From NCBI GenBank assembly GCA_016210245.1, contig JACQUR010000533.1:1-13072 (forward strand): DNA of 13,072 bases, in the 5' to 3' direction. The notes under the pieces are model-generated. The model saw only the letters and a list, made by a program, of their open reading frames with translations. It had not been told where the DNA came from and ran no database searches. A program made the translations under genes and the position numbers. Numbering within the stretch: the first letter of the stretch is position 1; each line of letters opens with the position of its first letter. Positions 5,216 to 12,240 of this stretch are shown piece by piece. Origin of the DNA: Chloroflexota bacterium (GTDB lineage Bacteria; Chloroflexota; UBA6077; JACQUR01).

Positions 5216-7120
5216 GTGGCCAAGATGAAGAGTCGCACCAGCTTCGTGCAGTTCGGCCTCCAGCAGCGCCAGATGGCCTGGATGACGATGGCGGTGACGA
5301 TCCCGCTCGTCATCCTCGCGGCCATCGCCGTACGGACGGTCGAGCAGGACATGATGGATCAGGCGGAGCAGAAAGTGGCCTCGGACCTGAACGTGGCCTC
5401 CTTCCTCTTCTATGGGAAGGGCACGCGCGTGGAGATCCTCGACGGCAAGATGGCCCTTGACTCCAGCTACGTGGTCAACGGCAACCCGGAGATCGTCGAC
5501 GCCGTCGCCAGGCTCGTCGGCGGCAATGCCACGGTCTTCCAGGGCGACACTCGGATCTCCACCACTCTAAAGCGCGAGGATGGCGGCCGAGCCATCGGCA
5601 CTCGAGCCGCCGAGAACGTCGTCGACACGGTCCTGCGGCAGGAGCACCGCTACGTTGGCCGGGCCTGGGTGGTGAACGACTGGTACATCACCGCCTACGA
5701 TCCTATCCGCGACCCTTCGGGGAAGGTGATCGGCATGCTGTTCGTCGGCACGCTGGAGCGCCCCTTCGTCGAGGTTGCCGACGCGTTCCGGAATCGCACC
5801 TTGCTGGTGGGTGGGCTGGGCCTGCTCCTGGCGCTCTTCATCGGCTGGATCAGCGCGCGCTCCCTGAGTCGCCCCGTGCAGGCCATGACGGCCGCGGCGA
5901 AGGCCATCGCCGAGGGCGAGGTCGGGCAGACGATGGAGCTGGACGAAGGACGGGGGGACGAACTGGGCGACATGGCGCGGGCCTTCCGCCGCATGGTCAC
6001 CTACGTCCAGGAGAAGGCCGCCGCGGCCGAGCGGATCGCGGCCCGCGACCTGACGGAGCAGGCCGAGCCAAGCTCGGACCACGACGTGCTCGGCGTCGCG
6101 TTCTATCACATGGTGGCCGGCCTGCGCGACCTGACTATCGAGCTGCAGGCCGCGGCCGAGAGCATCTCCAGCGCGGCCAACGAGATCATGACCGCCGTCT
6201 CGCAACTGGCCTCCGGCGCTACGGAGCAGGCGGCGGCCGTCACCCAGACCACGGCGACTGTGGACGAGGTGGGGGCCTCGGCCAAGCAGGCCGTCGAGAT
6301 GGCGATGGTGGTCTCGGAGGCGGCCCAGCAGGCCAGTCGGGCCGCGAGCGAGGGCGTCGTGGCGGTCAGGGATGCTACCCAGGGGATGGCCGATATCCGC
6401 CAGAAGGCCCAGTCCATCGCCGTGAACATCCTGGCGCTGTCGGAGCAGAGCCAGCGGATCGGAGAGATCATCGCCACGGTCAACGACCTGGCCGATCAGT
6501 CCAACTTGCTGGCGCTGAACGCGGCCATCGAGGCCAGCCGGGCGGGGGAGCACGGCAAGGGGTTCGCGGTGGTGGCCTCGGAGATCCGCAGCCTGGCGGA
6601 GCAGTCGAAGGCGGCCACAGCGCAGGTGAGAACGATCCTCTCGGACATCCAGCGGGCCACCAATGCCGCGGTCATGGCCACGGAACAGGGGACCAAAGGC
6701 GTGGACTCGGGTATGCAATTGATCGACCGGGCGGGGCGGACGATCGATGAGCTGGCCGAGTTGGTCCGGCAGGCCTCCCAGTCGGCGGCCCAGATTGCGG
6801 CATCGGTGCGCCAGCACTCGGTTGGCATGCAGCAGATCACCGCGGCCATGGTCAACATCGACCAGGCCGCAACCGAGAGCCTGGCGGCCACCGGGAACAC
6901 CAAGCGGGCGGCCGAGAACCTGACCGACCTGGCCGGGCGGCTCAACGGGCTCCTGGCGCAGTATCGGGTCGCCGCGCATGGCGGCGACGGGCAACGCCTT
7001 GCGGGCTACCACCCCGAGCCCAACGGCCGCCGCCACGCTCCGGAAAACGGCCGAGAGTCTGACCAGCGGGGCCGGGCGCTGGAATTGGCCCGAGGGGCGC
7101 GACCGGGGCCGGGAAGATAG
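5216..7120 (+). CDS. Methyl-accepting chemotaxis protein (Cache-like sensor, HAMP, signalling domain)
   Basis: 634 aa from the GTG at 5216. Seen: TM1 at about residues 20-39; an extracytoplasmic region at about 40-195 with WVVNDWYITAYDPIRDPSGK and VIGMLFVGTLE, typical of single Cache (Cache3/Cache2-like) sensors of small ligands; TM2 at about 196-217; HAMP at about 218-268, ending DELGDMARAFRRM; then a long coiled-coil signalling domain with the conserved hairpin tip (VNDLADQSNLLALNAAIEAS, then RAGEHGKGFAVVASEIR) near residues 422-460. It senses an outside or membrane-proximal signal and controls CheA through CheW. The last 45 or so residues, after LLAQYRV, form an Arg/Gly-rich tail not usual for receptors. 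It does not end in the NWETF-type CheR tether. The stop is five bases before CheA. The ligand cannot be told from sequence. Confidence 0.93.
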   Translation: MAKMKSRTSFVQFGLQQRQMAWMTMAVTIPLVILAAIAVRTVEQDMMDQAEQKVASDLNVASFLFYGKGTRVEILDGKMALDSSYVVNGNPEIVDAVARLVGGNATVFQGDTRISTTLKREDGGRAIGTRAAENVVDTVLRQEHRYVGRAWVVNDWYITAYDPIRDPSGKVIGMLFVGTLERPFVEVADAFRNRTLLVGGLGLLLALFIGWISARSLSRPVQAMTAAAKAIAEGEVGQTMELDEGRGDELGDMARAFRRMVTYVQEKAAAAERIAARDLTEQAEPSSDHDVLGVAFYHMVAGLRDLTIELQAAAESISSAANEIMTAVSQLASGATEQAAAVTQTTATVDEVGASAKQAVEMAMVVSEAAQQASRAASEGVVAVRDATQGMADIRQKAQSIAVNILALSEQSQRIGEIIATVNDLADQSNLLALNAAIEASRAGEHGKGFAVVASEIRSLAEQSKAATAQVRTILSDIQRATNAAVMATEQGTKGVDSGMQLIDRAGRTIDELAELVRQASQSAAQIAASVRQHSVGMQQITAAMVNIDQAATESLAATGNTKRAAENLTDLAGRLNGLLAQYRVAAHGGDGQRLAGYHPEPNGRRHAPENGRESDQRGRALELARGARPGPGR

Positions 7121-7125
7121 CCCTC

Positions 7126-9492
7126 GTGGCCGAGCAAGATCCTGAACGGCAGGAACTGCTGGCGGTCTTCAGCGCCGAGATCGAGGAGCGTGTGCGCACC
7201 CTCAACCAGTTGGCGCTGGGCCTGGAGCGGGGCGAGGGCGACGCAGGCGCGCGGGCCGAGGTGTTCGAAGCCCTGTTTCGCGAGGCCCACAGCTTGAAGG
7301 GCGCGGCGCGAGCGGTCGAACTGGACGACATCGAACGCCTGGCCCACGCCCTGGAATCGACGCTGGATCAGGCGCGTACCCGCGATCTCCAGCCCCCGCA
7401 AGCGTGGTTCGACGCCGTCTTCCGGGGCATGGACACCTTCAGCGCCCTCCACCGCTCGGCGCTGGAGGGCGACGGCTCGCCCCCACCGGAATGGACCGAC
7501 ATCCTGGCTGGCCTGGAAGGGACGCAGGCGGAGCCCACCGCTCCACGGGAAGCGACGGCCCTGGCAACCCGGCCAGAACACCTGCCGAGCCTCGCCCTGG
7601 CACCGGCCACTCCCGCCGCGCCGCCAGCCCCCATGCCCGTGCATGGCCTGGCGACCGCGGCTTCCGCGCCCGCCGTGCGGGGCGAGGCCGGCGGCCGCGC
7701 CGCCCTGGAGAGCGTGCGGGTTGCCGTCAGCAAGCTGGATGCCCTGCTCGCGCAGGCCGGCGAGCTGGCGGTGACCGACATTCGGATCAAGCAGCGGCTG
7801 CGCGAGCTGCTGGAGCTGGACCAGGGCCTGGACAACTGGTGCCGTGAATGGCGCAGCGCCCGCGGGTTGCGGACCAACCTCCTGCGCGCGGTGGAGCAGG
7901 CCGACGGCCTGGGGGGTAGCCTGGTGCGCGAGCTCCAGGCGTACCTGGAGCTGGCCGAGCGGGCCGAGCAGCGGGCCCTGGCCGTGGTCCAACAGGTGGG
8001 GGAGATCGCCACGCAGCTTCGCCAGGACACGGCGCAGCTCGGGCTCGTCACCCAGGCCATCGAAGAGGAGGTGATGGCGGTCCGCATGTTGCCTGTTTCG
8101 ACCGTCTTCGGCCCCTTCGAGCGCATGGTCCGCGACCTGAGCCACGGCCAGGCCAAAGAGGTGTGCCTGGTGCTGGAAGGAACCGAAACCGAGATCGACC
8201 GCAAGATCCTGGAGCAGCTTCGCGATCCCCTGATGCACATGCTGCGCAACGCCGTCGACCACGGCATCGAGTCCCCGGACGAGCGACAGGCGCGCGGCAA
8301 ACCTCGAACGGGCACGATCCGCCTCGCGGCCGCCCAACGCGGGGGGGCGATCGAGCTCGAGCTGGAGGATGATGGGGGTGGCCTCGACCCATCGCGCTTG
8401 CGCCAGTCCGCGGTCAGGAAAGGGCTGCTCTCCGAAGATCAGGCGGCGGCCCTGGACGATCGCTCGGCCATGGAGCTGATCTACCACCCGGGCTTCTCGA
8501 CCAGGACGACGGTCACCGAGACCTCCGGCCGTGGCGTGGGCATGGACGTGGTGCGGGAGAACGTGGAGCGGCTCAACGGCCATATCGCCATCAGGAGCGT
8601 GCTCGGCCGAGGCACCCAGTTCACCCTCAGCCTGCCGCTCACGCTGGCGACCGCCCGGGCGCTCCTGGTCGAGCAGAGTGGGCAGCTCTTCGCCATCCCC
8701 TCGTCCCTGGTGGAGCGGAGCGCCCGTGTCCAGGAGCGGCAACTGGTGAGTCTGGAGGGCTGCCGGGCGGTGCAGATCGGGGAACACCCGGTCCCGATTG
8801 TCGAGTTGGCCGACGTGCTGGAGCAGCCCCGGGGGAGCCCCACCAGCCAGGGCTCCCCCGGCTGGCGGCCGTTCCTGGTGCTGGCCCACGGCGACCGGCG
8901 TGTGGCGCTCCTGGCCGACCGGCTGATGGTCGAACAGGAGATCGTCATCAAGCGCCTGAGCTGGCCGTTGCGTCGCGTCCGGAACGTGAGCGGCGCGGCG
9001 GTGCTGGGCTCCGGCCAGACGGTGGTGATCTTGAACCCCGTCGACATGGTGAAGACCGCCTGGAAGCTGATCGGCACGGGGGCCCGGCGCGTCTCCGCCG
9101 AGGTGGTCGCGGCCACGCCGGAGCGGCGCAGGCCCCGCTTGCTGGTGGTGGACGATTCGCTGACCACGCGCACGCTCATCCGGACGATCCTCGACGCCGC
9201 CGGCTACGACACCGCCGTGGCGGCGGATGGAGCAGAAGCTTTGAGCATGGTGCGCGCCGCGCCCGTCGACCTGATCGTGTCCGACGTGGATATGCCGCGC
9301 ATGGACGGCTTTGCCTTGACCGCCGAGATCCGGCGCGACGAGAAGCTGCGCCAGACGCCGGTGGTGCTGGTCACCTCGCTGGAGACGCGCGAGCATCGCG
9401 AGCGGGGCGTGGCGGTTGGCGCCGATGCCTACGTCGTCAAGAGCGGCTTCGACCAGGCCCAACTGCTGGCTACCATCGGGAGGCTGCTCTGA
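7126..9492 (+). CDS. cheA: Hybrid chemotaxis histidine kinase CheA with C-terminal receiver
   Basis: 788 aa. Domains seen in order: Hpt (about 10-110) with phospho-His H55 in REAHSLKGAAR; a Pro/Ala-rich linker (about 125-190) with no clear CheY-binding P2 domain; a long helical dimerisation region (about 195-365); the HATPase domain with N-box LRNAVDHGIE (N375), G1 DDGGG (415-419) and G2 GRGVGMD (468-474); a CheW-like domain (about 515-655); and a receiver (about 672-788) with D676-D677, phospho-acceptor D720 in SDVDMPRMDG, and K772. The kinase autophosphorylates at H55 and passes phosphate to receivers. CheA with a fused receiver is the WspE/FrzE layout; the extra receiver usually acts as a sink or internal regulator. 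All catalytic motifs look intact. The GTG start follows the receptor stop by five bases, with a modest GGGAAG Shine-Dalgarno. Confidence 0.94.
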   Translation: MAEQDPERQELLAVFSAEIEERVRTLNQLALGLERGEGDAGARAEVFEALFREAHSLKGAARAVELDDIERLAHALESTLDQARTRDLQPPQAWFDAVFRGMDTFSALHRSALEGDGSPPPEWTDILAGLEGTQAEPTAPREATALATRPEHLPSLALAPATPAAPPAPMPVHGLATAASAPAVRGEAGGRAALESVRVAVSKLDALLAQAGELAVTDIRIKQRLRELLELDQGLDNWCREWRSARGLRTNLLRAVEQADGLGGSLVRELQAYLELAERAEQRALAVVQQVGEIATQLRQDTAQLGLVTQAIEEEVMAVRMLPVSTVFGPFERMVRDLSHGQAKEVCLVLEGTETEIDRKILEQLRDPLMHMLRNAVDHGIESPDERQARGKPRTGTIRLAAAQRGGAIELELEDDGGGLDPSRLRQSAVRKGLLSEDQAAALDDRSAMELIYHPGFSTRTTVTETSGRGVGMDVVRENVERLNGHIAIRSVLGRGTQFTLSLPLTLATARALLVEQSGQLFAIPSSLVERSARVQERQLVSLEGCRAVQIGEHPVPIVELADVLEQPRGSPTSQGSPGWRPFLVLAHGDRRVALLADRLMVEQEIVIKRLSWPLRRVRNVSGAAVLGSGQTVVILNPVDMVKTAWKLIGTGARRVSAEVVAATPERRRPRLLVVDDSLTTRTLIRTILDAAGYDTAVAADGAEALSMVRAAPVDLIVSDVDMPRMDGFALTAEIRRDEKLRQTPVVLVTSLETREHRERGVAVGADAYVVKSGFDQAQLLATIGRLL
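9478..9491 (+). promoter_or_regulatory. Ribosome binding site and possible CTG start of CheB overlapping the CheA stop
   Basis: GGGAGG (9478-9483) is five bases before CTG (9489-9491), which overlaps the CheA TGA as CTGA. In the CheB frame no ATG, GTG or TTG lies between here and the GTG at 9543. That GTG would drop the usual two or more residues before VLVVDDS and has no good Shine-Dalgarno. A CTG start would add 18 residues ending in TPIR, giving the typical IRVLVVDDS beginning. This is an inference from spacing and family alignment. Confidence 0.45.
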
Positions 9493-9542
9493 GCCCGAGC
9501 TCCGGCGCCCAACCCCCTTTCGGACCACGCACGCCCATTCGC

Positions 9543-10589
9543 GTGCTCGTGGTGGACGATTCGGTCCCGCAGCGGATGATGCTCGTGGCCCTGCTGGATG
9601 CCGACCCGGAGCTCGACGTGGCGGGCTGGGCGACCAATGGGGAGCAGGCCATCCGAGCGACAGCCATGCTCAAGCCCGACGTGATTACCATGGACCTGCA
9701 AATGCCCGGGCTCGACGGCCTGGAAGCCACCCGTCGCATCATGCTCGAGACGCCCACGCCCATCGTGCTGGTCTCCTCGAGCGCCACCCGGGAAAACCGG
9801 CAACTGGCCTTCGAGGCCTTCGAGGCTGGGGTGCTGGCCGTGCTGGAGAAACCGGCCAACGTGTCGGAGGCCGAGCAACGGGCGCAGGAGCTCCTGCGGA
9901 CGGTCAAGAGCATGGCCCGGGTCAAGGTGATCCGACGCTGGGCGCAGGAACGCCTCCGTCCACCAGCGCTCCCGGAGCCGGCGGCGGTGAAGCCGGGCAC
10001 GCGGTCGCCGGAGGTCGTGGCCGTCGGAGCGTCCACAGGTGGCCCGCAGGCGCTCCTGGAGATCCTCAGCCGCTTGCCGGCCACCTTCTCGCTCCCGGTC
10101 CTGGTGGTGCAGCACATCGCCCCAGGCTTCACCGCCGGCCTGGTGGAGTGGCTTCGGCCCCACTGCGCCCTGCCCATCCAGGTGGTGAGGTCGGAGCTGC
10201 CCGCGGACCGGCCCGGGATCTACGTCGCCCCCGCCGGCCAGCACCTGGTCGTCCGCGGGCGATCGCTCGCGCTGACCAGCGCGCCGCCGGTGTCCGGACA
10301 CCAACCCTCGGCCACCGTCCTGTTCCAGTCGGTGGCCCACGCTTACGGCGCGGCAGCCATTGGCGTGCTCCTGACGGGCATGGGCGAGGACGGGGCGGCC
10401 GGCCTGCGCGACCTGAAGCGCGCCGGCGGGGTGACGATCGCCCAGGACGAGGAGAGCTCGATCGTGTTTGGCATGCCGGCGGTCGCGATCGGCATGGGCG
10501 TGGTCGACTACGTCCTGCCACCGGCGGCCATCGGGCCGCTCCTGGCCGAGCTTCAGATGAGAGCGAGGAGGCTCAGCGGATGGACCTGA
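9543..10589 (+). CDS. cheB: CheB receptor methylesterase/deamidase (response regulator)
   Basis: 348 aa counted from GTG 9543, the first conventional start. The true start may be CTG 9489 (see the separate site). Seen: an N-terminal receiver (VLVVDDS at 1-7, phospho-acceptor D51 in MDLQMPGLDG, Lys in LEKP); a linker at about 125-150; and a methylesterase domain with the catalytic triad S164 (GASTGG), H191 (VQHIAPG) and D283 (GMGEDGA), spaced as in E. coli CheB. It removes methyl groups from the receptor, with activity raised by phosphate from CheA, and so opposes CheR. All catalytic residues are present. It is equivalent in position and domains to WspF. Its last 10 bases overlap the next gene. 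The family call is certain; the N-terminus is not. Confidence 0.94.
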   Translation: MLVVDDSVPQRMMLVALLDADPELDVAGWATNGEQAIRATAMLKPDVITMDLQMPGLDGLEATRRIMLETPTPIVLVSSSATRENRQLAFEAFEAGVLAVLEKPANVSEAEQRAQELLRTVKSMARVKVIRRWAQERLRPPALPEPAAVKPGTRSPEVVAVGASTGGPQALLEILSRLPATFSLPVLVVQHIAPGFTAGLVEWLRPHCALPIQVVRSELPADRPGIYVAPAGQHLVVRGRSLALTSAPPVSGHQPSATVLFQSVAHAYGAAAIGVLLTGMGEDGAAGLRDLKRAGGVTIAQDEESSIVFGMPAVAIGMGVVDYVLPPAAIGPLLAELQMRARRLSGWT

Positions 10590-11389
10590 CCGCTTTCCTG
10601 GACGAGTTCCGGGCCGAGGCCGCCGAACACCTGCGTGCCCTGGATGCGCAGCTTCTGAAGCTCGAGCGCGATCCCTCTGACCCCGCGCCAATCCGCGAGA
10701 TGTTCCTCTCCGCCCACACCATCAAGGGTGGCGCCGCCATGATGGGGCTCGAGGACGCGCGTGTTGTGGCGCACGCCATGGAAGACGTGCTGGCCTACCT
10801 CCGCGACCAGCGGCAGCCGCTGGACGACGAGACGGCTGACCTCCTGTTTCGGACGCTGGACGTGCTGCGCGAGCTCGTGGAACGGTCGAGCCCCGGCGAC
10901 GCCGTCCCGGACGCGGCGATCTCGGAGCTAGCCGCGTCGCTCCGCCAGCGAGCCAGCGGCGGAGCCACGGCTGAGGCGCCTCCCATCGCCCAGCAGGCCG
11001 CATCCCCGGGAGCTCCGCGGGCGTTGCTGGTGGAGGATTCCCCCACCGTGCGGCTGCTCGCGAAGAGGCAGCTTGCCAGGGTCGGCTTCGAGGTGGACGC
11101 GGTGGCGGACGGCGGCGAGGCGCTGGCCCTGGCGCTGGCGAACCCGTACCAACTGGTGGTCACGGGCATCGAGACCCGGGGGCTACGGGGACTGGACCTG
11201 GCCGCCGCCCTCCGCGCGGAGCCGTCCTATCGCCACGTGCCGATCATCCTGATGAGCAGCGGCGAGAACGAGGCGCACCGAAGACGCGCGGCCGAGGTGG
11301 GGGTGCAGGCGTACCTGAGGAAAGGCTCGTTCGGCCAGCGGCTGCTGGCGGAGACCGCCGCAAGGCTACTGGCCCTGCGCGAAGCATGA
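10580..11389 (+). CDS. Hpt domain fused to a degenerate receiver (pseudo-REC)
   Basis: 269 aa from ATG 10580, with GAGGAGG at 10565-10571. The same frame stays open far upstream inside CheB, but that part is Arg/Pro/Gly-rich shadow sequence. Seen: a CheA-type Hpt at about 1-105 with phospho-His H46 in SAHTIKGGAAMMG; a low-complexity Ala-rich linker at about 118-146; and a receiver fold at about 147-269 starting RALLVEDSPTVR. The receiver keeps E152-D153, S226 and K248, but the phospho-acceptor position reads VVTGIETRGLRG where VVTDxxMPxxDG is expected: Gly196 (codon GGC) replaces Asp, and the MP and DG parts have also changed. The Hpt can plausibly carry phosphate between CheA-type kinase and receivers; the receiver should not accept it. 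There is no kinase domain, so this is not a second CheA. It overlaps CheB by 10 bases, so the genes are coupled. Confidence 0.88.
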   Translation: MDLTAFLDEFRAEAAEHLRALDAQLLKLERDPSDPAPIREMFLSAHTIKGGAAMMGLEDARVVAHAMEDVLAYLRDQRQPLDDETADLLFRTLDVLRELVERSSPGDAVPDAAISELAASLRQRASGGATAEAPPIAQQAASPGAPRALLVEDSPTVRLLAKRQLARVGFEVDAVADGGEALALALANPYQLVVTGIETRGLRGLDLAAALRAEPSYRHVPIILMSSGENEAHRRRAAEVGVQAYLRKGSFGQRLLAETAARLLALREA

Positions 11390-11411
11390 GCCAGAAAGGA
11401 GTGGGGCGAAG

Positions 11412-11792
11412 ATGGCGACCAAACGGATTCTGATCGTCGACGACAGCGACCTCATCCGCCGAGTCGGCAAGATGAGCCTGGAGAAGATAGGCGGCTGGGA
11501 GGTGCTGGGGGCGAGCTCGGGGAGTGAGGGGCTGGCCAGGGCCGAGGCGGAGCAGCCGGATGCCATCCTCCTGGACGTCATCATGCCGGAGATGGACGGA
11601 CCGACCACCTTTCGAGCGTTGCAGGCGAACAGCGCGACGCGCCACATTCCCGTGGTCTTTCTGACAGCCAAAGAGGACTCCGCCGACGTGCGCGCGCTCA
11701 CGGAACAGCGGGCAACGGGGCTCATCGCCAAGCCCTTCGATCCAATGAAGCTGCCCGGCCAGGTGGCCGCGGCGCTGGGGTGGAGCCGCTAG
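11412..11792 (+). CDS. Stand-alone CheY-like receiver
   Basis: 126 aa, one receiver domain and nothing else. Seen: ILIVDDSDLIRR (D10-D11), phospho-acceptor D55 in LLDVIMPEMDG, T85 in FLTAK, and K107 in IAKPF, all complete. It has no DNA-binding or enzymatic output, so it must act by binding a partner (as CheY or PilG/PilH do) or by passing phosphate to an Hpt. AGGAG at 11397-11401 precedes the ATG by 10 bases, and it lies 22 bases after the Hpt/pseudo-receiver gene. It takes the position where Wsp clusters carry the GGDEF regulator WspR. I would not assign it to flagellar motor binding because no flagellar gene is in view. Confidence 0.92.
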   Translation: MATKRILIVDDSDLIRRVGKMSLEKIGGWEVLGASSGSEGLARAEAEQPDAILLDVIMPEMDGPTTFRALQANSATRHIPVVFLTAKEDSADVRALTEQRATGLIAKPFDPMKLPGQVAAALGWSR

Positions 11793-11825
11793 CGCGGCGC
11801 TCACCCGGACGGAAGGAGGTGGACC

Positions 11826-12191
11826 ATGCCGCCAGCCGACCCGAGCAGCTTGGAAGACGAGGAGACGCAGGCGTTGATGGCCGAGATCTGGGAGGAGTAC
11901 CGGGAGACGACCAGCGGGCGCGTGCTGGCCCTCGAACAGGCGGTCGCGGCGGTGCAGGAAGGCACGCTGGACGACGAGCTGCGCCGACGGGCGGTCGGGG
12001 AAGCTCACCACCTGGCAGGCTCGGTCGGCAGTTTCGGCTTCACCGAGGCCACGCGGCTGGCGCGGGTGCTGGAGCACGCCTTTGGTGACCCGGAGCGGTT
12101 GGGCCAGCGCGAGGCTCCGCGTCTCGCCGAAGTGGTGGCCACCCTGCGCCGGAACCTGGAGGGCCCTCCCGGCAGCTCAGCCGCCGAATGA
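11826..12191 (+). CDS. Stand-alone Hpt (histidine phosphotransfer) protein
   Basis: 121 aa, all helical in appearance. Seen: an N-terminal acidic helix (LEDEETQALMAEIWEEYRE), then the Hpt motif EAHHLAGSVGSFGF at 59-72 with H61 as the likely phospho-His, followed by an ARVLEHAF helix. The HxLAGSxGxFG form, with Ala rather than Lys after Leu, is like the Hpt domains found with receivers in cyanobacterial and other hybrid regulators, and differs from the CheA-type Hpt of the gene two before. It can carry phosphate but cannot make it. A strong Shine-Dalgarno (AAGGAGGTG, 11813-11821) precedes the ATG. It is the last gene of the cluster, 33 bases after CheY, and is convergent with the cupin gene. 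I see only a weak AAAGG/CCTTT hairpin in the 49 bases that follow, not a clear terminator. Confidence 0.85.
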   Translation: MPPADPSSLEDEETQALMAEIWEEYRETTSGRVLALEQAVAAVQEGTLDDELRRRAVGEAHHLAGSVGSFGFTEATRLARVLEHAFGDPERLGQREAPRLAEVVATLRRNLEGPPGSSAAE

Positions 12192-12240
12192 GTACCGCGG
12201 CTGTCTCCTCCTAAACGCCGAAAAGGTCCAGTCCTTTGTC

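Noticed and set aside
7006..9528. 840-codon open frame on the minus strand opposite CheA
   Set aside because: It is the GC-bias shadow of cheA: His/Gln/Gly/Arg-rich composition and no recognisable domain, while cheA has every family motif.
9416..10579. Long plus-strand frame upstream of and in phase with the Hpt/pseudo-receiver gene
   Set aside because: It lies over cheB in another frame and is Arg/Gly/Pro-rich without domains. The ATG at 10580 has a good ribosome binding site and begins the Hpt domain.
12192..12240. Terminator between the convergent Hpt and cupin genes
   Set aside because: Only a 5-bp AAAGG/CCTTT stem without a proper T-run is visible, which is too weak to call.
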